A DNA stretch of 64,000 bases from NCBI GenBank assembly GCA_963691715.1, contig OY829281.1, forward strand, positions 868,001-932,000. Reading direction: 5' to 3'. Below the pieces are notes generated by a model. It made no database searches. It worked only from the letters and a program-made list of their open reading frames with translations, and was not told the DNA's origin. This document shows, piece by piece, positions 7,001 through 13,945 of this stretch (position 1 is the stretch's first letter; every line of letters begins with the position of its first letter). Source of the DNA: HXMU1420-13 sp963691715 (lineage in GTDB: Bacteria > Bacteroidota > Rhodothermia > Balneolales > Balneolaceae). The position numbers and the translations under genes were made by a program.

Positions 7001-9557
7001 TTACCTCCACTTGGTTGGCAATATCAATGGCTCTGCCAGAGGAATCTTGAACCTCAAAGGTCAACACTGAATTAGTCGTTCCTCCCGTCTCATTGATGTT
7101 AATGGTAGTCTCAGATATCGACTCTAACGTAATTGAGGCCGCCCCAGCTGGATCCCCAGGAACCACTCCAGAGGATGCAGATCCGGTGATATTAAAAGAG
7201 GTAATGTAGCCTGATGGAGCGGTTACATTGATTGGTATGATGATATCCTCATCCTGTTCACCAAGAAATTCTAACACAAATTCGAAGTCTGTTAATCCCG
7301 CTCCTGGTTGAATGGTATTGGCAATAGTTACAGAGGTGTTTCCAGTCAACACATAACTGTCACTGCCGTCTTCAATCTCCACGGTACTACCCGCTGGCAT
7401 CGGATACCCTTCTATGTCGGTGATGGTGAGTTCAAAGAGTTGGGTTTGTCCCTGCTCAATGGTGAATTCCGATGGGGTGGCCACAATAAGAGCTTCACTG
7501 TTGGAGCAAATAACGGGTAAACTAGCCGTTATCTGTTCATTATTGGCATTCACCGTAAAACCAGTTATCGTGCCTGATCCTGTATTCCCATCGCACCAAA
7601 AAGCTACAGAAACTTCGCCATTCTCATCACTTTGAGCTGCGTCAGAGCCTTGGATGGAACCGATATCGGTAGTGAAGTAGACCGCCGTGCCCGTTTTAAC
7701 AGGATTGTTAAATTCATCAACTAATTTCCCTGTTATAACGGTTTCTTGAGAATTACTAGATTCTAAATTGGTGATATCGGAAGTAAGAGAGAATCCTTCT
7801 TGGGTTGGGAAGCCTCCGGTTATGGTAACAGCAACCGGACTAGATTGAATCGTCAACGGAGGGGATAGGTCGCTGCGAATTATTTCGGCTTGTACTTGAA
7901 CCACCCCAGCTGTGTTGCCACTGAATAAGTTCGTACTCACTTGTCCCGCACTATTGGTCATCTCAGACTCTGGCAATAACCCTTCACCGCCTCCTGGACC
8001 AGAACTGATACTAAAGGTTACCTCCACTTGGTTGGCAATATCAATGGCTCTGCCAGAGGAATCTTGAACCTCAAAGGTCAACACTGAATTAGTCGTTCCT
8101 CCCGTCTCATTGATGTTAATGGTAGTCTCAGATATCGACTCTAACGTAATTGAGGCCGCCCCAGAAATCGGAACAACAATGTTATCATCAGTAGAATTAC
8201 CATTTAAATTGTAGATTGTACGTTGACCAGAGGGAGATGTGACTTCTATTGGAATAATTAAATCTCCTCCATCAATGCCAAAATATTGCATTACAAATGA
8301 AAAAATAGTTATTCCTGATCCAGTTTCAATGGCATCTGGTATAACTAAATTTGTGTTCCCTTCTATGCTATAATTATTATCATCAGTGTCTAAAACTTTA
8401 ACTGAGGTACCTCTAGCCATTGGCAATCCACCATTATCAGTAATAGTGAAATCGAAGCGTTGAGATTCACCATTGTTTATTGTAAATGTTGATGGCGTAA
8501 CTGAGATAATTGCATTACTAGATGAACAAACCACAGGTAAGTCTTTGGTGATTATTACATTATTATCATCAACAGTCTGCGCAGTAATAGTTCCGCTTCC
8601 TAAATTTCCATCACACCAAAATTTTACTTCAGCTTCTCCATTTTCATCACTTTGTGCAGCATTAGACCCCTGAATAGATCCAATGGAAGTACTGAAATAA
8701 ACCGCTGTACCTGGTTTTACAGGATTGCTAAATTTATCAACCATTTTTGCAATAATAATGCTTTCTTGAGTATTACTACTTTCCAAATTCTGTTGATCAG
8801 TAGTAAGATAGAAACCACTTTGACTTGGGAAACCACCATGAATTGTTATTGCTACTGGTGTGGATTGAATGGTCAAATCTACATCTTCTCGAATTATCTC
8901 TGCAAGAATTTGGGTCACTCCAGCCTTATTACCTGAATATAAAGTCGTTTCTGCTATTCCGTTGGCATTTGTTTTAACGGTTTCTGGTAATACACCCTCA
9001 CCTCCATCAGGGCCAGATAAAATGCTAAAATTTACATCAATGGAATTAGATAAATCTAAGTTGTTTCCTGATGAATCCTGTACTTGAAAAATTAATTTAG
9101 AATTATCAACTCCACCCGTGCCTGTAATGTTGAGAATAGTTTGTTCTACTGATTCTAAAAGAATTCTAGCGGCTGGTTGTGATGGGCCAACTACCGTTGT
9201 ATCATTAATAGTTAATCTTATGGGTTGGTCTAGCTGTATGTCTAGTCCACCAGAAACAGGAACATTTATTGAGCCCTCTTCATATCCAGATTTACGAACT
9301 AAGATTAGTAAAGTCGGTGATTCAGAAACTGTAAGGTCAAATTTAAATGAACCATTTTCATCGGTAACTTTTGCAGTACCGGAAAATTCTTCAGGTGATG
9401 TGATTTCAACAATTGCCTCTTGTATAGGGGTCCCACTCTGAGAATCTATTACTGTTCCAGAAATACTAACATCATCGTTGGAATTCGTTGTTTGACATCC
9501 TATAAAAATAGATGTGCATAATATACATGTAACTAGAATTTGAAAAGCTCTTTTCAT
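4050..9557 (-). CDS. giant surface lipoprotein with invasin-like Ig repeats
   Basis: 1835 residues. A lipoprotein signal (SIFIGC, lipid Cys21) is followed by a carboxypeptidase-regulatory-like domain at about residues 32-110 (SGTVIDSQSGTPIQEAIVEI, FKFDL). Five long modules of about 330-350 residues then follow. Each starts with a segment ending in FEVQDSSG or a close variant, contains a Big_1/invasin-like unit (NPVKTGTAVYF, IGSIQGS), and ends with a beta-rich VTSPSG- or VTAPSG-type segment. The second and third modules are nearly identical because of a 1017-bp tandem duplication. The protein stops at SLTPITGTRRLF with no sorting domain, so lipid anchoring at the outer membrane is likely. An adhesin or matrix role is inferred from architecture; no enzyme domain is seen. 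Confidence 0.82.
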   Translation of the reverse strand: MKRAFQILVTCILCTSIFIGCQTTNSNDDVSISGTVIDSQSGTPIQEAIVEITSPEEFSGTAKVTDENGSFKFDLTVSESPTLLILVRKSGYEEGSINVPVSGGLDIQLDQPIRLTINDTTVVGPSQPAARILLESVEQTILNITGTGGVDNSKLIFQVQDSSGNNLDLSNSIDVNFSILSGPDGGEGVLPETVKTNANGIAETTLYSGNKAGVTQILAEIIREDVDLTIQSTPVAITIHGGFPSQSGFYLTTDQQNLESSNTQESIIIAKMVDKFSNPVKPGTAVYFSTSIGSIQGSNAAQSDENGEAEVKFWCDGNLGSGTITAQTVDDNNVIITKDLPVVCSSSNAIISVTPSTFTINNGESQRFDFTITDNGGLPMARGTSVKVLDTDDNNYSIEGNTNLVIPDAIETGSGITIFSFVMQYFGIDGGDLIIPIEVTSPSGQRTIYNLNGNSTDDNIVVPISGAASITLESISETTININETGGTTNSVLTFEVQDSSGRAIDIANQVEVTFSISSGPGGGEGLLPESEMTNSAGQVSTNLFSGNTAGVVQVQAEIIRSDLSPPLTIQSSPVAVTITGGFPTQEGFSLTSDITNLESSNSQETVITGKLVDEFNNPVKTGTAVYFTTDIGSIQGSDAAQSDENGEVSVAFWCDGNTGSGTITGFTVNANNEQITASLPVICSNSEALIVATPSEFTIEQGQTQLFELTITDIEGYPMPAGSTVEIEDGSDSYVLTGNTSVTIANTIQPGAGLTDFEFVLEFLGEQDEDIIIPINVTAPSGYITSFNITGSASSGVVPGDPAGAASITLESISETTININETGGTTNSVLTFEVQDSSGRAIDIANQVEVTFSISSGPGGGEGLLPESEMTNSAGQVSTNLFSGNTAGVVQVQAEIIRSDLSPPLTIQSSPVAVTITGGFPTQEGFSLTSDITNLESSNSQETVITGKLVDEFNNPVKTGTAVYFTTDIGSIQGSDAAQSDENGEVSVAFWCDGNTGSGTITGFTVNANNEQITASLPVICSNSEALIVATPSEFTIEQGQTQLFELTITDIEGYPMPAGSTVEIEDGSDSYVLTGNTSVTIANTIQPGAGLTDFEFVLEFLGEQDEDIIIPINVTAPSGYITSFNITGSASSGVVPGDPAGAASITLESISETTININETGGTTNSVLTFEVQDSSGRAIDIANQVEVRFEVANGPGGGEGFSPETVLTDSEGKAITNFFSGDSAGVVQIKAIIERTDVGLIIESNPIAIVIEGGFPVLEGFDVKLDVKNIERQGSSPVIVTLADQFGNPVKVGTAVYFSTNLGIVNGNGFTNNNGKIQGISLECSGLGNLDDGGSGVLTASTADANENEISVDIPFICSSSTALITATPTAVDITAGGSQEFNFTVTNTNGDPMPKGTQISVVHNGNVALEGDFSVELGDYSNSGTGRTEFTFSLLDNGSESEEVDIDIVVTSPVNGIETINNDITVSIYSDDDVAGPPAGAASIILTNVTEEVINIQGTGGKVNSAFTFEVQDSAGRTLDLDNQIEVNFSILVGPDGGEGLLPESAMTNSEGRVTTSLFSGTKAGVVQVQAEIVRDDLTPPLTIRSTPIAVTIHGGFPDEDHFSLAPAKYNFEGYTINGNTNEITAIIGDEFSNPVKPGTAVYFSSTGGIIEGSGTGNTNNQGFVNVELISGGPRPDDTETVDGTPFTNDGLATITASTVDKDNNLISKSINVVFSTSAAIISTDSTTFDLDPNGGETFDYTVTDLNGNPMAAGTTIVIDAGDLEVSGDGNITLGNHIFAGPGATEFTFSIRDTDPESNDPAPLSIKITVTSPSGNVTSLTPITGTRRLF
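5984..8164 (-). repeat. near-perfect 1017-bp tandem duplication inside the giant lipoprotein gene
   Basis: Sequence from about 5984 to 7147 recurs 1017 bases further on (about 7001-8164), giving two complete copies plus a third partial copy of about 160 bases at the edge. In the stretches compared by eye the only difference found was T at 6072 versus C at 7089. The period is exactly 339 codons, so the frame is kept. Identity falls off sharply at 8164 and below about 5984, where the neighbouring modules are much more diverged. The block is visibly richer in G+C than its flanks. Confidence 0.92.
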
Positions 9558-9652
9558 GTCTACTTTATATTAAGAAAAACTTTGGTTGATCAATTACGAC
9601 AAAAATTGATATTTCGTTAATAATTTTCTGAGTATGATTTTAGGCACTTAAA

Positions 9653-10855
9653 TCATTGTATTGGAATATTTAACTTTGGTTCAGGTACATACTTCCAAAC
9701 TATGATGGCAGTGAGTATTATAGTAAATGTTCCAAATAAAGTGTTAGCAAAATATCCGATGAATTCAAACAGTGGGCCTGCTATAGCTCCAGCGATCCCA
9801 GACCCTATATTTCCAATCGCAACCAATAAACTCATTAATGTTCCCCGGTTATTAGATTTTACAAGTTCGCTTGATAGGGCTTGAAAAGGACTAATTCTCA
9901 TGGCTATTAATAACATTGCAAGTGGAAAGACTATAAAAGCGATCCAAAATTCCACCACTAAAATGGTAGTTAAAGCCATCAAAATTGCTAATCCAAGACA
10001 AGACCAAATAATAATTTTTTTTCTTCCTAATCTATCAGAAATCTTTCCTGCTTTAGGACCTGCAATTAGGTTCATGACGCCACCAGCAAAAAAAATCCAC
10101 CCAATTTCTGATACAGTTGCGTTAAATTCTAATTCCAACCAAGAAGAAAGATAAATGATAAAAATGGAAAGACTTAAGAACATTAATAGATAAGAAATTG
10201 CAACAGCAATTATATCTTTGTCCTTTAATAAATTTTTATACTTACCGAACGTACTAGTAAATGTAATTTTAGTTTTTTGAAGTTTGACATTTGGCTGAGG
10301 AACAAAAATTAGGATCAAAAAAAAATTTAAAAACATCACCACACCAAAGATGACAAAAGGAAATTTAAACCCTAATTCTTCCGCTAAAAATGTGCCTAAA
10401 GGAATACCGATAATTTGACCTAAAGCGATTCCACTCATGACCCAACCGTTAGCCCATCCTCTTTTTTCATAGGGAAAGTAATCACCCACATAGGCTACTG
10501 CAGCACCACTTAGTACTCCTCCTGCCATTCCTGAAGCTGCACGAAGTAAAAGGAGTGAAAGAAAAGTATTAGCCATGCTATGCATTAATAAAAACAAAGA
10601 CATGAAAAAGCTTCCAAAAAGCAAAATTTTTCTTCGTCCAATTTTATCGGATAATGGACCAACTAAAAGTGCACAAATACCGAGCATAAGAGCGTATACA
10701 GTTACCAGGTAGCCTAATTGTTCTTTTGAAGTTTGTAGTTCTATTCCAATTTTAGGCAAAATAGGTGCTATAATCATTACTTGACTACTTGCAGCAAAAA
10801 CGAGTAAAGAAAGAGGTAAAATTATAAGATACTGAGATCTCTTGGTGTTGGTCAA
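9653..10855 (-). CDS. MFS family transporter
   Basis: 400-residue inner-membrane protein with twelve predicted helices, typical of a drug:H+ or sugar-efflux antiporter of the major facilitator superfamily. The motif A loop between helices 2 and 3 is present (GPLSDKIGRRK) and recurs in the second half (GKISDRLGRKK), the signature of the duplicated six-helix bundle. The start is a TTG at 10855; no in-frame ATG was seen upstream, and the first Met inside the frame (residue 27) would cut into helix 1, so TTG is preferred. It stands alone, and substrate cannot be told from sequence. Confidence 0.85.
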   Translation of the reverse strand: MTNTKRSQYLIILPLSLLVFAASSQVMIIAPILPKIGIELQTSKEQLGYLVTVYALMLGICALLVGPLSDKIGRRKILLFGSFFMSLFLLMHSMANTFLSLLLLRAASGMAGGVLSGAAVAYVGDYFPYEKRGWANGWVMSGIALGQIIGIPLGTFLAEELGFKFPFVIFGVVMFLNFFLILIFVPQPNVKLQKTKITFTSTFGKYKNLLKDKDIIAVAISYLLMFLSLSIFIIYLSSWLELEFNATVSEIGWIFFAGGVMNLIAGPKAGKISDRLGRKKIIIWSCLGLAILMALTTILVVEFWIAFIVFPLAMLLIAMRISPFQALSSELVKSNNRGTLMSLLVAIGNIGSGIAGAIAGPLFEFIGYFANTLFGTFTIILTAIIVWKYVPEPKLNIPIQ

Positions 10856-10935
10856 AGAGCGCTGTTTAGTAGGTGAAGTGTTTTTTCTTTTTAAGACAAA
10901 ATAGTATGGTTTTTTTATATGAAAAATTAATTTTT

Positions 10936-10968
10936 TTTGTGGTAGTTTGTAACACTATAATAAATTTG
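10936..10968 (+). promoter_or_regulatory. candidate Bacteroidota-type promoter of the first pilin gene
   Basis: TTTG at 10936-10939 and TAAATTTG at 10961-10968, separated by 21 bases, resemble the TTTG/TAnnTTTG promoter described for Bacteroides and Flavobacterium. It lies about 120 bases upstream of the first pilin ATG, in a 235-base intergenic region between divergent genes. In such A+T-rich DNA a chance match is possible. Confidence 0.35.
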
Positions 10969-11079
10969 AACTCTTACAAATAGTTCAATATACTGTTTAA
11001 AAATATTCTAATTTTTGTTTTAGAAGAGTATTTCTGAATTTTAAGTACAATAAAACACCAAATCAAAAAAAAACTACCT

Positions 11080-11086
11080 AGGAGAA
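11080..11086 (+). promoter_or_regulatory. strong ribosome binding site of the first pilin gene
   Basis: AGGAGAA with the GGAG core six bases before the ATG at 11091. Most genes in this window lack a recognisable Shine-Dalgarno sequence, so its presence here suggests high translation of the first pilin. An in-frame TAG at 11079-11081 overlaps it and fixes the short N-terminus. Confidence 0.7.
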
Positions 11087-11090
11087 CATC

Positions 11091-11498
11091 ATGGGTCAAC
11101 AACAATTACTTCTTGTAATTTTAGTAACTATAATAGTGGGTATAGCTACCGTAGTAGCAATAAATACTTTTTCAAGCGCGGCAGATTCTGCTAATTTAGA
11201 CGCTGTTCGTCAAGATCTTGCTCAAATCGGATCTTCAGCACAAGCGTATTACATCAAGCCAACCATGCTCGGTGGGGGCGGTTCAGAATTCACTGGTATG
11301 AATTTCAACCTAATTTCATTCCCATCCGATAGCATTTATGCTGCGGGATTAAACGCTGCAAATACTAATGGTGTGTACGTTTTAACTACAGTTGATGCTC
11401 AACAGGTTGTAGTTACCGCAACGCCAGCTAGTGGCGCTGTTACAAGCATTGCTGCGACCATTACACCCGACAATATGACTCAAGTCACTACTCAGTAA
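11091..11498 (+). CDS. type IV pilin-like protein 1 (likely major subunit)
   Basis: 135 residues. Met-Gly is followed at once by QQQLLLVILVTIIVGIA, a single long hydrophobic helix, then a small globular domain. It shares RQDLAQIGSSAQAYYIKP and a MLGGGG loop with the next gene, and RQD, YY and GGGG with the third. Canonical prepilins have a basic leader, Gly, then a Phe-Thr-Leu-Ile-Glu-like start. Here the only leader would be Met-Gly, position 5 is not Glu, and a stop four codons upstream excludes a longer form. The strong ribosome site and private terminator point to the abundant subunit. The pilin call rests on the helix and on the adjacent pilus assembly genes. Confidence 0.72.
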   Translation: MGQQQLLLVILVTIIVGIATVVAINTFSSAADSANLDAVRQDLAQIGSSAQAYYIKPTMLGGGGSEFTGMNFNLISFPSDSIYAAGLNAANTNGVYVLTTVDAQQVVVTATPASGAVTSIAATITPDNMTQVTTQ

Positions 11499-11518
11499 TT
11501 TATACTTTGCATTTGTGA

Positions 11519-11549
11519 AAGCTTCTTCTCTTCGAAGGAGCTTTTTTTT
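11519..11549 (+). terminator. intrinsic terminator after pilin 1
   Basis: Stem AAGCTTCTTC (11519-11528) and GAAGGAGCTT (11534-11543), ten pairs with one G-T wobble and a five-base loop, running into a tract of eight T (11542-11549). It lies 20 bases after the stop of pilin 1 and before pilin 2. This would let pilin 1 be made in excess, with read-through or a second promoter feeding the remaining pilus genes. Confidence 0.85.
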
Positions 11550-11706
11550 GGACTTCTGTATTACATTAAACGCAACTATTTTGGGTTCTACTACTAATCG
11601 AATTATTAGTTCTATATATACTACTTGAATATTTTTTTAAAGTATTATTTTTCATAAATATAATTTATGTAGTTTTAGAATTTTTAATTAAACTATTAAA
11701 CAGGTT

Positions 11707-12084
11707 ATGGGTCAAAAAGAGCTTTCAATTCTTGTCGTTGGAATAATCATAACAGGGATAGGAATTTTATTTTCACTTACTTTATTTTCAAGTGCATCAA
11801 TATCAGCCAACGACGATGCCGTACGCCAAGATTTAGCATCCATCGCATCTTCTGCACAAGCTTACTATATAAAGCCTTCTATGCTTGGTGGTGGTGGTAA
11901 ATCATTTGCAAATATTGATTTCTATCACATAGTTTTCAACCAAATATCATTTCCATATGATTCCATTTACGATAATGGTGCTAACGCTGTTAACAAAAAT
12001 GGTATTTATCATATCCGTTCAAAAAATAATGGCCAAGTTATATTTTTAGCAATCCCTACGAGTTCTTCATATATAGTAGGATGA
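11707..12084 (+). CDS. type IV pilin-like protein 2, shortened by an in-frame TGA
   Basis: 125 residues, clearly paralogous to pilin 1: Met-Gly-Gln start, a hydrophobic helix (LSILVVGIIITGIGILF), then VRQDLASIASSAQAYYIKPS and MLGGGG. A TAA six codons upstream rules out a longer leader. Unlike pilins 1 and 3, it has Glu at the third position after Gly. The frame stops at TGA 12082-12084, yet the same frame continues for 25 sense codons that resemble the C-terminal strand of the other two pilins. The product is therefore either truncated, made full length by read-through, or affected by a sequencing error. No strong Shine-Dalgarno sequence precedes it. Confidence 0.68.
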   Translation: MGQKELSILVVGIIITGIGILFSLTLFSSASISANDDAVRQDLASIASSAQAYYIKPSMLGGGGKSFANIDFYHIVFNQISFPYDSIYDNGANAVNKNGIYHIRSKNNGQVIFLAIPTSSSYIVG

Positions 12085-12162
12085 CCACTTGCAGCTTACA
12101 GAAGAATTAGAGCTGTTGTTAGACCTGATGAAGTAATCATAGACCTTCTTGAAGCTCCTTAA
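12085..12162 (+). other. in-frame continuation of pilin 2 beyond its TGA
   Basis: Twenty-five codons in the same frame as pilin 2, ending in TAA at 12160-12162, containing RIRAVVRPDEVIIDLL. It aligns by eye with IAATITPDNMTQV of pilin 1 and FTAIVYIDKIVW of pilin 3, the last strand of each protein. It has no start codon and makes no sense as a separate gene. It is best read as the lost or recoded C-terminus of pilin 2. Confidence 0.6.
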
Positions 12163-12207
12163 TGCATTCTTAAAACTATACAATTTTAATCCATTCCTAC
12201 ATATGAT

Positions 12208-12582
12208 ATGGGACAACAACAAATAATGTTAATGCTTGTTTTGGTAGTAATTGTTGGAATAATTACAATTTTAGCTATAGACACATTTACAATTTCTCGC
12301 AATGAAGGAATAAAAGACATTATTAGACAAGATGTGATGGAGGCTGCGACTTTAGGTCAAATGTACTATAAAAAATCTTCAATTTATGGAGGTGGGGGAA
12401 ACTCATTCAAAAACATCACACTTTTTGATATACAACTTGACAGTTCTAATGTAACCTCAGAATTTGTAATTACCGAAGCACAAGCAAATTATTTCAAATT
12501 AAAAGCAATTCCCTTCGAAGATATTTCATCTTTTACAGCTATCGTATATATTGATAAGATAGTTTGGGAAACACATGAATAA
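12208..12582 (+). CDS. type IV pilin-like protein 3
   Basis: 124 residues beginning Met-Gly-Gln-Gln-Gln, with a hydrophobic helix (IMLMLVLVVIVGIITIL), then RQDVMEAATLGQMYYKKS and IYGGGG in the same order as in the other two pilins. It is the most diverged copy and may be a minor or tip subunit. A TAA seven codons upstream again limits the leader to Met-Gly. It ends nine bases before the PilC-like platform gene, so it probably belongs to the assembly operon and not to the pilin 1 transcript. Confidence 0.68.
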   Translation: MGQQQIMLMLVLVVIVGIITILAIDTFTISRNEGIKDIIRQDVMEAATLGQMYYKKSSIYGGGGNSFKNITLFDIQLDSSNVTSEFVITEAQANYFKLKAIPFEDISSFTAIVYIDKIVWETHE

Positions 12583-12590
12583 AACTTGTT

Positions 12591-13922
12591 ATGGCTCAAT
12601 TTCGACTTAAGGCGGTATCGCAAAAGGGTAAACTTGTTAAAACAGAATTTGAGGCATCGAATAAAAAAGAAGCAAAATTAAAAGTAGATCGTTTATCAAA
12701 ATCTAGCGGTTTAAAAGTACAAGCATTAGAGAAGAAGTCTCACTTCATTTATAAAATTAAAAAAGGTAGTGACAAAATTATCACTGGTAAGCAAGAAGCT
12801 TACGGCAAAGATGAGTTAGAGAGAGCCCTAACAAAACTTGGCTACGAAATTGTAAGTGTGAATAAGCTATTGTTTAATTTTTCAGCGGGTGTACCAATGA
12901 CAGAAGTTGTTACATTCATTAGTCTATCTGCTGATTTATTAAAGCAACAACTAACATATGATGAAATTCTTAATCTCCTTTACGAAGACACTACAAACAA
13001 AAGAATGAAGGAGGTAATAAAAGAAATTCAAAAAGATTTAAAAGAAGGAAAAGAGGGCGCCTATGTTTATGGTAAACATGAAGCAATTTTTGGTAAATTT
13101 GCTGCTTATATGCTAAGTGTAGCATCTACATCTGGTAACATGAGCCTAGTATTCGAAAATACAGCAAAATTCTTAGAAAGGGATGCTGCGTTTAGAAAAA
13201 ATCTTAAACGTTCTTTAATGATGCCTGCTGTAACTGTTATTGCTGTGGTCGGGGTAGTTCTATTTTATGTAGGATACATTTTTCCTTCAACTGCGGAACT
13301 TTTTGTTGAGATGGGTATTTCACTTCCGCCAATGACACAAACTACACTAGACTTTAGTTATTGGTTGAGTGATAATTGGATCGTTATGGTTTCTTCTTTT
13401 TTAGTTTCAATAATTGGATTTATTTTGTTCGCAAATACTGTAAATGGAAGATTATTTATTGATAGATTACTCATTAATATTCCAGTCATCGGTGATTTAT
13501 TTCACAAAACCAGCATTGAAATTTTTTCGCGTGTTTTTTATACACTTTATAGTGGATCGGGACAAAATATCGAAGTCATTCGTGTAGCGTCGGAAGCATG
13601 CCAGAATAAGTATATGGAAAAACAAATAAAAGATGTGGCAATTAAAAAAATGTTGAAAGATGGAGCTGGCTTAATTGAAAGTATACAAGAAACTGGAGTG
13701 TTTACTCAAACTGCACTAAGCCGCTTTCGGTTAGGAGCTGAATCAGGTGCTTTAAGAGAGAATGCAAAACAATTGGCTGAATATTATGAAATACAAACTA
13801 CATATAAAATACAATCTGTAATTGAACTTATAAGCTTATTTGTAAATTTATTTATTATGGTAGCGTTAGTTGTTATTACAATTATATCTTCAGAGACAGC
13901 GATTATAAAACCAGAGGTTTAA
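12591..13922 (+). CDS. PilC/GspF-type inner-membrane platform protein
   Basis: 443 residues. Two GspF domains follow an N-terminal region, with membrane helices at about residues 209-228, 263-283 and 410-432, the normal topology of the type IV pilus/type II secretion platform that couples the ATPases to pilin polymerisation. Each GspF domain carries a typical helical core (FLERDAAFRKNLKRSLMMP and RFRLGAESGALRENAKQLAE). The first 90 residues contain two copies of the short GspF N-terminal motif, one near residues 3-47 and one near 52-96; most homologues have one. It sits between the pilins and the PilB ATPase. Family call strong. Confidence 0.9.
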   Translation: MAQFRLKAVSQKGKLVKTEFEASNKKEAKLKVDRLSKSSGLKVQALEKKSHFIYKIKKGSDKIITGKQEAYGKDELERALTKLGYEIVSVNKLLFNFSAGVPMTEVVTFISLSADLLKQQLTYDEILNLLYEDTTNKRMKEVIKEIQKDLKEGKEGAYVYGKHEAIFGKFAAYMLSVASTSGNMSLVFENTAKFLERDAAFRKNLKRSLMMPAVTVIAVVGVVLFYVGYIFPSTAELFVEMGISLPPMTQTTLDFSYWLSDNWIVMVSSFLVSIIGFILFANTVNGRLFIDRLLINIPVIGDLFHKTSIEIFSRVFYTLYSGSGQNIEVIRVASEACQNKYMEKQIKDVAIKKMLKDGAGLIESIQETGVFTQTALSRFRLGAESGALRENAKQLAEYYEIQTTYKIQSVIELISLFVNLFIMVALVVITIISSETAIIKPEV

Positions 13923-13945
13923 TATTATTTCTGAAATTACACATT

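Noticed and set aside
6291..7635. Repeated open frames antisense to the giant lipoprotein gene
   Set aside because: They only mirror the 1017-bp duplication on the other strand and have no protein-like features.
5984..8164. Tandem repeat considered as a CRISPR or phage-like array
   Set aside because: The period is 1017 bases, in frame with one protein, with no spacers; it is a coding duplication.
11707..12084. Pilin 2 called simply as a pseudogene
   Set aside because: The helix and conserved motifs are intact and only the last strand is lost; it may still be functional or read through, so it is kept as a gene with a note.
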